From contig MVAQ01000029.1 of assembly GCA_014825775.1 (NCBI GenBank), forward strand, positions 62,001 through 126,000: a stretch of 64,000 nucleotides of DNA. The letters run 5' to 3'. This document shows, piece after piece, positions 11,893 through 24,486 of this stretch. Source of the stretch: Krasilnikovozyma curviuscula (lineage: Eukaryota; Basidiomycota; Tremellomycetes; Cystofilobasidiales; Mrakiaceae). The position numbers and the translations under genes were made by a program. How positions within the stretch are numbered: position 1 is the stretch's first letter; every line of letters begins with the position of its first letter. Below the pieces are notes generated by a model that saw nothing but the letters and a program-made list of their open reading frames with translations, was not told the origin of the DNA and did no database searches.

Positions 11893-12781
11893 ATGTTCAG
11901 TAGATCGATACTACGATCTATTCCCGTAAAGCCACCGACTTCCTAACTCAGTAGATTTCCACCCAAGCTGAATCCTCGTCTCTTTCTCGTATTTTCGATT
12001 TCTGTGTCAGCAGCAAACTCGACGACCTGCTTTGTTCCTCCAGCCTCATGCTCAACTCCGATTTCTCAGCACCCAGTACAGAGAAGCTATCCAGCAGGCT
12101 GTCTCATCGTATCCCTTGGTTGTCTTCATGAAGGGCACCCCTCAGGCGCCTCAGTGTGGATTCTCTCGAGCTGTGGCTCAGATCATAGAGGTTCAGGGTG
12201 TCATCCCTAGTAAGGTAAGGCTGAAAGTCTATCAGTGAAATTGAAACCCTGCTTGGGATGGATGGGTACAGTTTTTTGGGCTGTCGGGAAGGAAAACAAG
12301 GGATACTTTGGAGTAGCTGCTTCTCCCTTGCCCTTTACCTGTCCTGTTGCCTCAGTCACCTCCTTCTGACCATAAGCATTATTTTCTTCTGTGTATGGCT
12401 TGCATATCCTATTCGCTTGCCACTTCATGCTGGCCTAATTGCATTCTCACTTCTCGACCAACATCAACTCAGCTCAAGACATACAACGTCCTAGCCGACG
12501 CCGAACTTCGAGATGGCATTAAAGAATTCAGTGACTGGCCTACAATTCCACAAGGTACGTTCAATATTCGTTTTTGGTCCTAAATCTGCTTGACTTCTGA
12601 TTCGTCTTCACATTTTGCTTATTTATGGGCTTTAGTCTATGTCAACGGTGAGTTCATTGGAGGATGTGATATCGTATTGGGCATGCATCAGAACGGAGAG
12701 CTTGAGGAACTGTTTGCGAAGGAGGGTATCATAGATTTGACAGATGACGGTTCTGGAAGCGGGAGTGAAGACAAGAAGTAA
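11893..12781 (+). CDS. GRX5: mitochondrial monothiol glutaredoxin (Grx5)
   Basis: CGFS-type glutaredoxin that carries 2Fe-2S clusters in the mitochondrial matrix iron-sulfur pathway. Four exons: 11893-11925, 12011-12214, 12473-12554 and 12636-12781; 154 residues, frame closed. The first exon codes only 11 residues ([11 protein letters not shown]). With the start of exon 2 it forms an Arg/Ser-rich, acid-free presequence typical of mitochondrial import, which is why I place the start there. The active site is C60 in PQCGFS. Downstream glutaredoxin motifs are [19 protein letters not shown]. The C-terminus is a short acidic Ser/Gly tail. The 258-base second intron is long for this window. Confidence 0.93.
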
Positions 12782-13040
12782 GGTTGCTGGCGCTTTGTGG
12801 TGTGGATTTGATAAGTGCACAAGTCTGTATAGTCACCGGAAAGAAGTGCGGTTGCTTTTGCTAAGTGAATCACGGTGTTGCGCACCATCATGTAAGTCGC
12901 CAGGCGACTTTTGAGCGCAAGTGGAACAGTATCATCGCGATAATATATGAGCTGATATAAAGCTACAGACAGTGTTATGAAAGAAACTATTCTAATAATT
13001 AAAAGAAGCGGCATACAACAACCAAAAGTCCATGCAACGA

Positions 13041-16000
13041 TCATGATTGTGCGTAATTCTCTAATAAAGTAGACAGCACTTTCAACGGCAGCGGCTTAAC
13101 GAGGTAATTGTCGACTCCAGCCTCATACGCCTTTGCCTGGTCCTTTTCACTTGATAGACCAGTGAGAGCATAGATCAAACACTTCTCACCGCCTCTCTCT
13201 TCCTCCAGTTCCCTGATCTTCTGCGTTGATTCGAAGCCGTCCATGACGGGCATCGTAAGATCCATAAAACTAAGGAGAAAAGTTAGTAAAAGCTTTCAAA
13301 TTGAACGCCTTAATATAGTTACTCACATCATGTCGTAGTAACCGGGTGCCTGTGACCGGACCATCTCGAAACCAACGAGGCCATTGACCGCTTGGTCATG
13401 CTTTAACTTCTTCTTCTTCAGCAGCGCACACAGGACCTTTGTATTCAGGGGGTTATCCTCCACCACTAAGATACGCCATTTGCTCGTCATGTCTGAATCG
13501 ACAGTATTCGCAGATTCAATTGAGATAACAGACCCCATTGAGGATTCCGAGAACTTCCCCGAAAAATCTGTGCTCTCAGACGCAATGGGCGTGATATTCG
13601 TCGATTCCAGCTGCATTGTGGTTGCCGCTAAAATGAGCTCGGAGGACACTGATGGGAGGGAAGGGGCGGGCTGGTGAAGGGCTGCGAAAGTGGTTTCTAA
13701 AAGAGATCGAAGTCGGATAGGACCGCTGAAAGGATTACCGCACCAGCAAGAAGTGACTTTCAGTAATGAGTACGACGTGCCGGTGCTACAAGAGATATTA
13801 TAACTTACAAAGGTTTGAAGAGTAGTCCACATGTCCCACCAGCGAGTTCCACATTAGCCGTCAGCCGAACGATCTCAGGATCGTTCCTCATAGAACTGCA
13901 TAGCAAAATGGGCCTCTTGAGGACCTCTAGCGGAGCAGTTTCCAAGCAAGACGTCTCATTGACAATGACAACGCAGTCTTGTTTCCCCAGAGGGTCAACT
14001 AGCTCAAACCCGAATGCGACAAGCATAACGGTCAGGACCTCTTTCTGCCGCTGTTGTCCAACATCAGACCCGAAGCCAAAGAGAGAGACAAAGTTTCTCT
14101 TGGAGATGAGGGCTTGAAGAGTAGGGGTTGGTGTTTCAGGCGTTGACATCTCGGCTTCGAAGAAGACTTTGACAGAAGTTCCTACTTTTTCTTCAGAAGA
14201 GACTTGGACTTGACCGTTGAAAGGATACGATTGAACAATGGCTTTAACAGTAGACAGTCCGAGACCAATTCCTGCTTCTTGAGAGTCCTGCTGAGTGAAA
14301 GGCATGAAAAGTTTTGACTGGTGCAAAAAAAGAACTGAAGTGAGCTGGCTGTGTTCGACGGTTTCGTTTCAAAATGGACATACCTTCAAGAAGTCTTTGG
14401 ACATACCCCGACCAGTGTCTCTTACAACGAGTTCGAATGTAGACTTCGCTCCATCCTCCTTCGACTGCCCAACAGACCGTAGCGAGACCTCGACGAATCC
14501 CTTTCTGGTGTACTTCAGGGCATTTGTGAGGAGGTTCATGAGCACTCGACTGAGTCCACCGCGATCACCGTAGACCCAAAACTCCTGTAGGAATCAATAA
14601 ATATCCAAAACAGATATCAGAAACATGGCCAGGGTTAGATCAAGGGATCCAGCAACTTACATCAGTTGTAACTTCCAAGTCAATGACACAATCAACCCAC
14701 CGCTTCTTTTTCTGGTTTCCAAATGTGAAGGATACTGGAGTCGCAACTGGTGAGTCTGATCCGCTAGCTGAATCGTCGTAGTTGCTGATAGAAGTGTAGA
14801 AACTGCCTGTCGAGCCAGCGCCGTTTCTGAATGTGCGAGTGCCGATCCAAGTGGTTTCAACCACTTCTTCCACGAGAGCAGCGAGATTGATCCTACAGAA
14901 GGGAATTATCAGCATTAGGTATCAATGGAAAGTAGACAGAGAACATCAACTTACTTGACCAGATGACTCTTACCAGACTCGCCCGAGCTGCCACGTTTCG
15001 CTGTTGGTCTGTGACTGATCTTTGCATAGTCAAGTACACTATCGACAGTACCCATGAGTGTATTCGTACATCCTTGGAGGGCATTCAGGTGACTTCGATC
15101 AACAGGCGACAGCTCCGCGTCCTCCAAGATTTCCGCGAGTGCTCCCAGACCTACAGGCACAAAGCAAACATGAGATACTGTTCAAAGAGCTTTGGTGGAA
15201 GAAAACAGCATACCATGAAGGGGAGTAGTCAGTTCGTGCGAGATTGAAGAGATAAACTGCGATTTAGCTTTGTCGGCGCTCTTCATCTGCAGTTCTGCGT
15301 TTACTGTCCTCATGATATCTCCCGTCGCTTGGAGATACTCCAGTTCGAAACCCTCTGTGAAGTTGGCTGCACGAAGGTGACTCGAAACGGAGTAAGCAAA
15401 AATGAGAATATATGAGGAAGTGTTGTACTGCCAAATGGGGATGAGCATCGATGACGAGGTAGAGTTGGTTGGTGACGGAGGGATAAGGGACGATAACCAG
15501 GATGGGAGAGTGGTAGAATCGAATTTGGCTCCGTTTGGGGACTTGGATAATGTCTGAAAGACGTCATAATGAGAAACAATTAGGTAGTCTGTTGTGGTAA
15601 GATTGTCGCTGGCATTGGTGGTATTTTTAATGGATGGCGATGTCGAATGAGCGAGGATAGGTAGAGTATGTTGTGGAAGTGCAGATCGGGCTCTCGAGTA
15701 AGGCTGCATGGACGCTGGAACCGATTGTGAGTTGTGTGGTTGAGATTGATAAGGTTTTGTTTTCTGCTCTACCAAACTGATGGTCTCTTCACCTGGTGTA
15801 GATCCTTCATTCAAAGTGAAGAGCCCATCAATATCTAGAATTGCTATTCCATCCACGTCCAGAGTACTTCGTGCTGATTCAGTGACTTGGCTGTACGTGT
15901 CGCTCATCTCTGAGAACTTCGAGTCGATATTTGACGTAAGGAGGGTTTTGGTGTAAGATTGGACTTGACGGTTGAGCTTTGCACTGCATTTGGAAATGAG

Positions 16001-17182
16001 TTGAGAGTGACTCGTCAGTTTTTGAAGGTGTATTGTGGGATGAATATAGTAGGAGACTCACGCGAATTCGTTCTGGGCCACGAGACGGATTTGCTGTTTC
16101 ACCAAAACAAAGAGACCAAGTTCATAAGTCTCTGGCAAGATGCTCTCCCAACACCGTCTGTGGAACTCACATTCAGCTCCCTCATAACCATAGCCGCCAA
16201 ATCCATCAACATCTTCTGATCGCCGTCCGAGAATACATCTCGCGGTCTCGCATCAATCAGACAGAGCGTTCCAATCTTGTAGCCATCGTCCGTCACTATA
16301 GGGCATGAGATGTAGAAGTGAATGAAGGGTGGGTTGACAACGAACGGCTGTGGTGAGATACATGAACATGATTGAGCGTCAATGACTGGATGATGCGAGT
16401 GATACTGAGGAAAATCGAAGGCGCTAACATTACCAGACAGCCTCCAGTCTTTTGTAGCATCGAGGATTACCATAGGCTCAGAGCCTCGTTTTGTCAGGGT
16501 GTGTTGACAGAAAGTGAGCTAGAAGGTAAACAAGGTGGGTAAAGGCTCGCCCGAAGAAGCGTAACAACGGCTTGTATTCTTACATTTCGATCCAGAGTTG
16601 GTAGGGGAAGGTTGCATTCGCTAGTAGTGTACATCGTTTCAGAAGCACTGCAACGGCATGGTTGTGTGGTCGACCGAAAAGATCAGCTTAGCCACTCCGA
16701 GAAATGGAGTAGCAAGGGAACGCACAAGAGTGTAATTGCACAAGTTTCAACCTGAAAGATGGTTTGGGTAAGAATTCTTTATCAAGCAAAGCGTTGTTGT
16801 TAACGAGGATCGCAGTTCTGAGCAGAGGGAGAAGTCGACGATACCTCAATCTGTTCAGCTCAGCGCTGCCGTTCATCCCAGTCTTGAGATTTCCGTATCT
16901 GAAAAAGGCATTCAGCCTCTCAACCTCATCGATGGGAATGGGAGCTCTAAGGAAGCCATCTCGCTGAATCTGCTGTTCAACGTCTGACAGCGGCTCCCCC
17001 TCGTCTGCGAAAGGAGGGCGGGGAGGGACGTCTCGACCTGGAAAAAGCACGCCAAGAGGTCAAGAGGTTAGGAATCACAATACACAGTACAAAGGGAGCA
17101 TCACAGAATGGTTTTACTTACCGTTCCAAGCTCCCAACTGATATTCGGACCAGAAGTCTGCCCAGGTTTGAGGTTGAGTCAT
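13041..17182 (-). CDS. hybrid histidine kinase with GAF domain and receiver
   Basis: Two-component phosphorelay sensor, predicted cytosolic (no membrane segment seen). Thirteen exons from 17182 to 13041, 1081 residues, frame closed at every junction I checked. Order: a short N-terminal region (MTQPQTWADFWSEYQLGAWN); a GAF domain (about residues 90-230: LTFCQHTL, EPMVILDATKDWR, KIGTLCLIDARPR); a less clear second sensor segment (about 240-450); HisKA with phospho-acceptor H486 in SSISHELTTPLHG; HATPase_c with N box NLLTNALKYT, G1 DTGRGM, F box LFMPFTQQ and G2 GIGLGLS; and a C-terminal receiver (ILVVEDNPLNTK, phospho-Asp D1009 in FMDLTMPVMDG, T1042, K1064 in VKPL). The H box has T where most family members have R. 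The stimulus is unknown; GAF suggests a small ligand or redox signal. Phosphate should pass to a Ypd1-like transfer protein (inference). Confidence 0.93.
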
Positions 17183-17461
17183 GGCAGAGCGACGGTGCTG
17201 GCTATCACAACTGTTTTACTGCATTGGAGAGAGACTCTGTACGACTGATACTGTATTTCTATTCAAAGTAGCCGGAGGTCGAAATGCTTGTGTTGAAGGC
17301 GGGTCAAGAGTAGCCAAAGTGAGAAATTCCTTCTAGCAAAAGGATCGACACGAAAATGACGGACCCATTTCTCTAGTGCAACGCCACACAAGTGACTTTT
17401 TCCCTTTCCTTGGCTGTACGAAATCGTAATGGCTATCTCATTCACATATCTGAATTCATTA

Positions 17462-20416
17462 CTAGGACGAGCAAATCGCCTTGACTCTTCCAACCCTTAT
17501 GAGCCGACTTTGGCACGCCCTTACTCCAACATACCCGAACTCGCACCTTGCTCCACCCCCGCCGTTCCTCGCTCGCTCCGTCTTGACGATTCGCATGAAT
17601 GTCGAGAGTGGGATAGCTCCGATTCCATATGTGTGTCCCCGAGAGAGCGAGAATGAAAGCGAGGTGAGATATCCGATGACAGAGGACGCTGGAGGTAACT
17701 GAGTGGCAGCGAATAATAACAAAGCTCGTCAGCGAGCATACACACCAAGAGAGAGAGAGAGAGAGGAGAAGGGGTCAGTTCAGAAATGACAAAGACTTAC
17801 AAGAGGGAGTGTTTTATCAGCCTCCTCAACCTCAAAGTCATCTTCAGCGCCCTTCTCGATCAACCCTTTCACCACCTCGCTCTCATCAACCTCATACAGC
17901 AGTCCGACACCACCTTCGTCCTTCCACCTTCCAGCGCTCCCTCTTCCAACCCAGTCAACCTCAACATCAATTAAACACCCGTTCCACAGAGCCTGGGCCT
18001 CGGAGGTTGACAAGAGGTAAGGGTAGTTGCGGGAGAGGCGGAAAGAATTAATATGTGCGAGGAGAGCAAGAGGTTGGTCGGATGGTGAGGAGCCAAGGAG
18101 AGAGGAAAAGAAATTTGAGAGGGAGGAAGAGGTAGGCTTTAGAGTCCATGGTTTGATGAACGGTGATACACCTGTCCGAACGGTATTGATCGAAATCATT
18201 TCTTCGTCCTCGTCCAGAGTTGGTCGGCCAGTATCGACGTCCATGTTTGAAGAATTTCCAGCTGGTTGATATGAAGAAGACCCTCGAAGAGGATTTGGAA
18301 GCGATACAGCTGCCGCCTTCTCGCAAGCACCTTTCCAATCCGGCTTCCATGCACTCTCAACCTTCAGCTTCTCCCAATTCGGTCTCTTTGCCGGAGGGCG
18401 CTTCTCCCACCTCGCTCTACACTCATCTTCTTTCCGGTCCCACTCCTTCCTCCCAGCCTCGGTCGTGCTAAAATCCTTTGGGAAAGCGAGTGTCCCGCAT
18501 TCGAATGCCTGCGACTCGGACTCACGCAGGCCGGAAAGGCGCGTGCCGGTGTGTAGCAGTGATGGAAGGATCGGCTGGGAGAAACTTGAGGGGAGGATAA
18601 GAGTGTATCCATGCATTGTTGATGAAGACGCGGGTGATGAAGATGAGGGCTGAGAGATGGTGTGTTGAATCAAGATGAACGGCGGTCGGTCGTCGAGTGA
18701 TGTAGGTTTCAAACGTTGGCCAGGGATTCCATTCTAGAAAAAATGTAGTAAAAACATAGCAGTGAGAAGAAAGAAAGATATGATCAGATAGCAAGATGGC
18801 AGCTATCTCACCTCCTCCCTTCTTCGATCCAGCTCTATCTTTCTGAAGCTCTTCCCCTTTGTTCTTTCTTCCCATTCCCACAACCCTTTGTCTGCAGCAT
18901 CCAGTAAACCTTTCTGCAACTCCACGTTATTTCCGCAGTAACTCTCCGTAACCTTCGCGTTCGTCGGTGGGAACGACAGCCTTGGGTCGTGGATATGCCC
19001 CGAGACTACCATGCCCTGGGGCAGTTCACCCGGACTACCGAGCGATCTCAGCGAGAGAAAAAATGCATGTACCTCCTTGCTTGAGTTGGCAACCTGTGCG
19101 AGAGCACCAGCTAGGACCTGAGACGCTCTAGGTCCTACAATCTGGAAGCTTGACAGCTGAGAGCGGATATCCTGTAAGCTGATCTCTTCGTCAGCCCATT
19201 TTTTCTGTGAAAGTAAAGCGGAAATAGAAGTTGCTAGGGCAGCAAAGACGAGCGATGCAATTGACGGATGGACGCGAATCCAGAGCTTGCGAGTAAGAGA
19301 CGGTGCGGATGGAGGTGGTGGTTGAGGGGACCAAAGTATCTTTGCTGGCCCGATGAGCGAGTGAGGATACTGGTGCGGTGTATAGATAAGGGTAGATGCT
19401 TCTCTGAGTCCTGAGGTGTACCTGTGGCCGTACGTTGAGGCAACAACCGTCAATTCACCATCTACCTGCTGGTCGCAATTCGAGAATTAGAGCAGCATCT
19501 CACCTCGAATTCCAGGGCCCCACACCAGTCCCACAAACACTCTTCAACACATTCTTCACCCCTTCAATCGTTCCCGTAATCTCAAACGTTGACTCAGCGC
19601 TCGTATCTCTCAGGATGCTGGCATGTCGTGCAGCCCTGTGCGACGGACGAAAGCTCTTTGCTGTAGGTGTCCAGGCTAGAGCGAACCCCCAGCGACGGAT
19701 CATATGGCATCGTTTAGCATGGTAGATGTGAGTTGGAAGCCAGATATTAGAGCCTAGAGGTCATTTTAGAGAACGTTAGCTCAGCTCAATAGGAACAAGA
19801 AGGGAAATGGTGAGAAGCACGGACGTTGGCGTCGTTTGAGAAGTTTTGTTCTGGTGAGACCTGACTTGAGAGTGAGTTTATGTTTTGGATAGTGTTTCTT
19901 AGGTTTCGTCTTATCGTCGATCTGTTATCGATACAACAACACGAAAAGCGCCCGTCGTCATGTGTCAGGATGAGTGCAGCAGAAGGACGGAAGTGAAACT
20001 CACTTCATCCGTAGCTTTCGCTCGTAATCGACCTGGAACATGGCGTGGGTTATGTGAAGCTGCTCTCCTCCTCAGATGTCGAGGTAGCGACTGGAACGCT
20101 CTTGTACTCGCCTTCGACCTGCCCAAACCAGCAGTTTGATATCAGCCTTGAACCAGGTAGTCAATAGAATAGAAGTAAGATATAATGTACCTTTGAACAG
20201 CCATTTCATGCTTCAGATGTTTGATTTCGTACTGTCGAGTGAGAGCGAACTTCTCGACGTCGAGTGCAGAAGGGAGGACGTCCATTTCTAAGAACATCGA
20301 ATACAGAAGCAGAAAGAATATATAAAAGATCAGTATGAGTAATTCTATGCTCAGAGGTAGGTTAGCTAACCTGGAAACTCAGCTCGTTGAGTTGGTTTGA
20401 GGATTGCAGCGGCCAT
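17462..20416 (-). CDS. POP1: RNase P/RNase MRP protein subunit POP1
   Basis: Largest protein of the nuclear RNase P and MRP ribonucleoproteins, needed for tRNA 5' processing and rRNA processing. The model starts MAAAILKPTQRAEFP (exon 20416-20371). It continues with LDVEKFALTRQYEIKHLKHE, then the Pop1 hallmark RAFQSLPRHLRRRAASHN, then WLPTHIYHAKRCHMIRRWG and TPTAKSFRPSHRAARHAS. Middle exons carry KLWIRVHPS. The penultimate exon (18733-17801) includes NGIPGQRLKPTSLDDRPPFI, and the last exon (17698-17462) carries the C-terminal POPLD-like part with IGYLTSLSFSLSRGHTYGIG. Around nine exons in all; the intron near 19760 has an unusual donor (GTCCGT). The start lies 405 bases from the divergent SMN-like gene. 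Confidence 0.9.
17745..17766. repeat. GA dinucleotide microsatellite in POP1 intron
   Basis: A run of about ten GA units on the plus strand (CT on the coding strand) lies inside the last POP1 intron (17699-17800), where it forms a pyrimidine tract well upstream of the acceptor. Confidence 0.75.
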
Positions 20417-20821
20417 TTCTACTGCAAAATTATCTCGCACAGTCTTCTTCCGACAGCACAACCTGAGACTCAACCCTGACCGAGAAGAACTTATTCAGTT
20501 TGTAAGCCAGTGCGGTGTACACCTCGAATAAAAGCTGAACTTTTGCTTGATGGGGTGTTGTGGCTTCTTTAATTTGGATTTCTGGTTAGGCACCCAACCC
20601 AATCGACGTTTCCTCTCGGAAATTATCAGAATCCCCAATCTGCGGTGGGAGGATGCCAGCTTGGAATGAGAATGCTCTCGTGGAATGCTGGGAAGCTGCA
20701 CAGGAGGAATGGAACGTTCGTTGGATGAGAATGGATTTATCTTACCTTCGTCGTTTTGCGTCACTAATTTTTTCTTCACGCTTGGTTACAGCTGTACAAT
20801 CCATCTAAAGTTGGGAAGCCA
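20417..20821. promoter_or_regulatory. bidirectional promoter region, POP1 / SMN-like gene
   Basis: 405 bases between two divergent start codons (POP1 at 20416 on minus, SMN-like at 20822 on plus). Both transcripts must start here. I see no strong TATA box. The role is inferred from position. Confidence 0.5.
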
Positions 20822-21452
20822 ATGAAGGCTACAGACATGAAACTTATTCACAACACTCTGTAAGCCAAGCAAACAAGAGGATCGAGTCCCTTTCCTGCTT
20901 TTGCGACTGATCCCTTTCGTCCCTTTTTCAGGTGGTATCCCCCGAAAGCAACAGGTCTGGTATCACCATCCCAACAGCAGCATTCCACAGACTTATCTAC
21001 TCCAGATTCACCCAAATATACGCCCGCCTCACCTTCCGCCAGGCCCTACGAGAACGACCTTGAGGAAGGTGAAATTCCAGACTCAACCCTCGAAGCTCCG
21101 GAGGCGGGAGATGAAATTGATGAAGATATGTACTGGGAACCTGAGATGATGGATGGACCCATTGAGATACCGCTGGATGGCGAAGGAGGTGGGGCGTGGG
21201 ATGACTCGCAGCTGATTCAAGATTGGGAAAGTAACAAAGCGGCATGGGATGTAAGTTGATTATTTCTATGGCCTTAGTTTGGTGTGATGTGCATGAGGTC
21301 GCCATCTTGGACTTGTTGACTGATTGGGATCTCGTCGGTGCTTCCTCGTCACGGAACAGGCCCTCCATCCCGGCAAATCTTGGCTCGACGTCCAGATGGA
21401 ACTCCAAAAAGCTAAAGAATCAGGACTTGCTTCTGTTGAGGATGCTGAGTAA
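20822..21452 (+). CDS. SMN-like protein (Gemin2-binding type motif)
   Basis: Three exons: 20822-20859, 20932-21250 and 21360-21452; 149 residues, frame closed. A second in-frame ATG at 20837 is an alternative start. The protein is acidic (DLEEGEIPD, DEIDEDMYW) and contains AWDDSQLIQDWESNKAAWD, which resembles the N-terminal Gemin2-binding segment of survival-of-motor-neuron proteins (pattern WDDs.LI..W). SMN loads Sm proteins on spliceosomal RNAs. I do not find the C-terminal YG box that SMN uses to oligomerise: the gene ends LASVEDAE after a Lys/Gln-rich helix. Downstream sequence has no frame that restores one convincingly. The SMN assignment rests on one motif and is moderate. Confidence 0.5.
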
Positions 21453-22312
21453 TCGTCAATGCTGCCCTTGGTTGGTCTCTCGTTGAGTTGACACGGCGGT
21501 AGGTGTGTCGAATCACGTATGTATCATTCTCAGCAAGCCGAAGACAATACTGTCTAACACTAGCTTTTTTTCTTTTCTGTTGTAGATGGTCGTCGATGTA
21601 AATGTAAATGACGCAAGAAACGTGCCAAAGCTTCAAACTCCTCGCCCTTTTTCATCGCCATCTTCTCCGCCAATCCAACACGGCCTCTTCACTTTCCCCT
21701 CGGGCTCGAGGGTATTGAGCTGCATTTTCTACACACAATTTATCAGCTCACTCATCTTTACCAAGGCCGATCCTCTGCCAGCCTGTATCGAAAGGGAGCC
21801 GCCAGCTGGCTTTTCGAACGCGTTATTCTCTGGAAACCACACTATATGTTGGTATGCGCCCTCATTGACGGTTTCGTTAGTGCCTTTTGGAGAATGCAGA
21901 TGTTAAATATCTATTAGTTGCTGTAGGGTAAACTGTACAAATTGATATTTGCCTTGATTCTCTATCCGAGAATTCTCTGAGCCGAGCCTCTTGTTGGTAA
22001 TCCTATTCTGAACGGCGTTCTCTCGCCAGAGTCTTTCGCTTCAAGTCGGCGTCCATCCACGTCTGATAACCAAGCAAAGAGTCTCGCCTGACTTCACCGC
22101 GGCCCTGATTCATCGCTGGCCGGCCAGCTTGATAATCATATGTGGCGACAACTTTGTATTATGAATCATGCCGGGCGGGAGCAGGAAGTTAACAATCCGC
22201 CTCCGACTCATCGAAAACAGAAGTATATAAGCTCTATCTCCAATCTCCCCTGCTTTTTTTCACCACCATTGTTTACCTCTCAAACGAAAACCACCGACAC
22301 TTGAAAGCAAAA
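21453..22312. other. SMN-like 3' region and OYE promoter region
   Basis: 860 bases. A possible 3' UTR intron runs from GTAGGT near 21500 to TTGTAG at 21585. Two frames over 21590-21920 stay open for about 100 codons, but neither has an ATG context or domain I recognise, so I do not call a gene. From about 22000 the sequence is the upstream region of the old yellow enzyme gene. Confidence 0.45.
22224..22230 (+). promoter_or_regulatory. TATA box of the old yellow enzyme gene
   Basis: TATATAA lies 83 bases upstream of the ATG at 22313 and is followed by a pyrimidine-rich leader and an A-rich start context (GCAAAAATG). This is a good core promoter by sequence and spacing. Confidence 0.65.
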
Positions 22313-24115
<1,803 letters not shown>

Positions 24116-24486
24116 ATGCGATTAGACGATCTATATTTGAGTTTTTTTTGGTCGTTTTTGCTGTATTATCCTCCAACGCAATTTTTCTCTAATATACCAC
24201 CTATGCGAGAATTGTGTACCACTGAGAAGACATCTGAGAAACGATCCTCACTTTCTTTTCCGACTCTTGGTTCTCTGAAATTCTGGCTCTTTTTCAGATA
24301 CCGTTTTCATTAGCACCTTTCTTTATTCTCGATCCTAGGGAATGACTGGCTCGTTCAGCGCTTTGGTAAAAAACCTCAAAGAATTGGGTGCCTTTTGCTG
24401 TAAGTGGGATTTTCATTTATCCGCGAACCTTCATCTATCCACAGCCCAAACTACCTCACCACCTCACAATACATCACCTACGCAGA
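24116..24486. other. intergenic between OYE and the fusion gene
   Basis: 371 bases, T-rich at first (likely OYE 3' end), then the 5' region of the next gene. No separate gene is seen. The spacing is too large to suggest one transcript. Confidence 0.5.
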
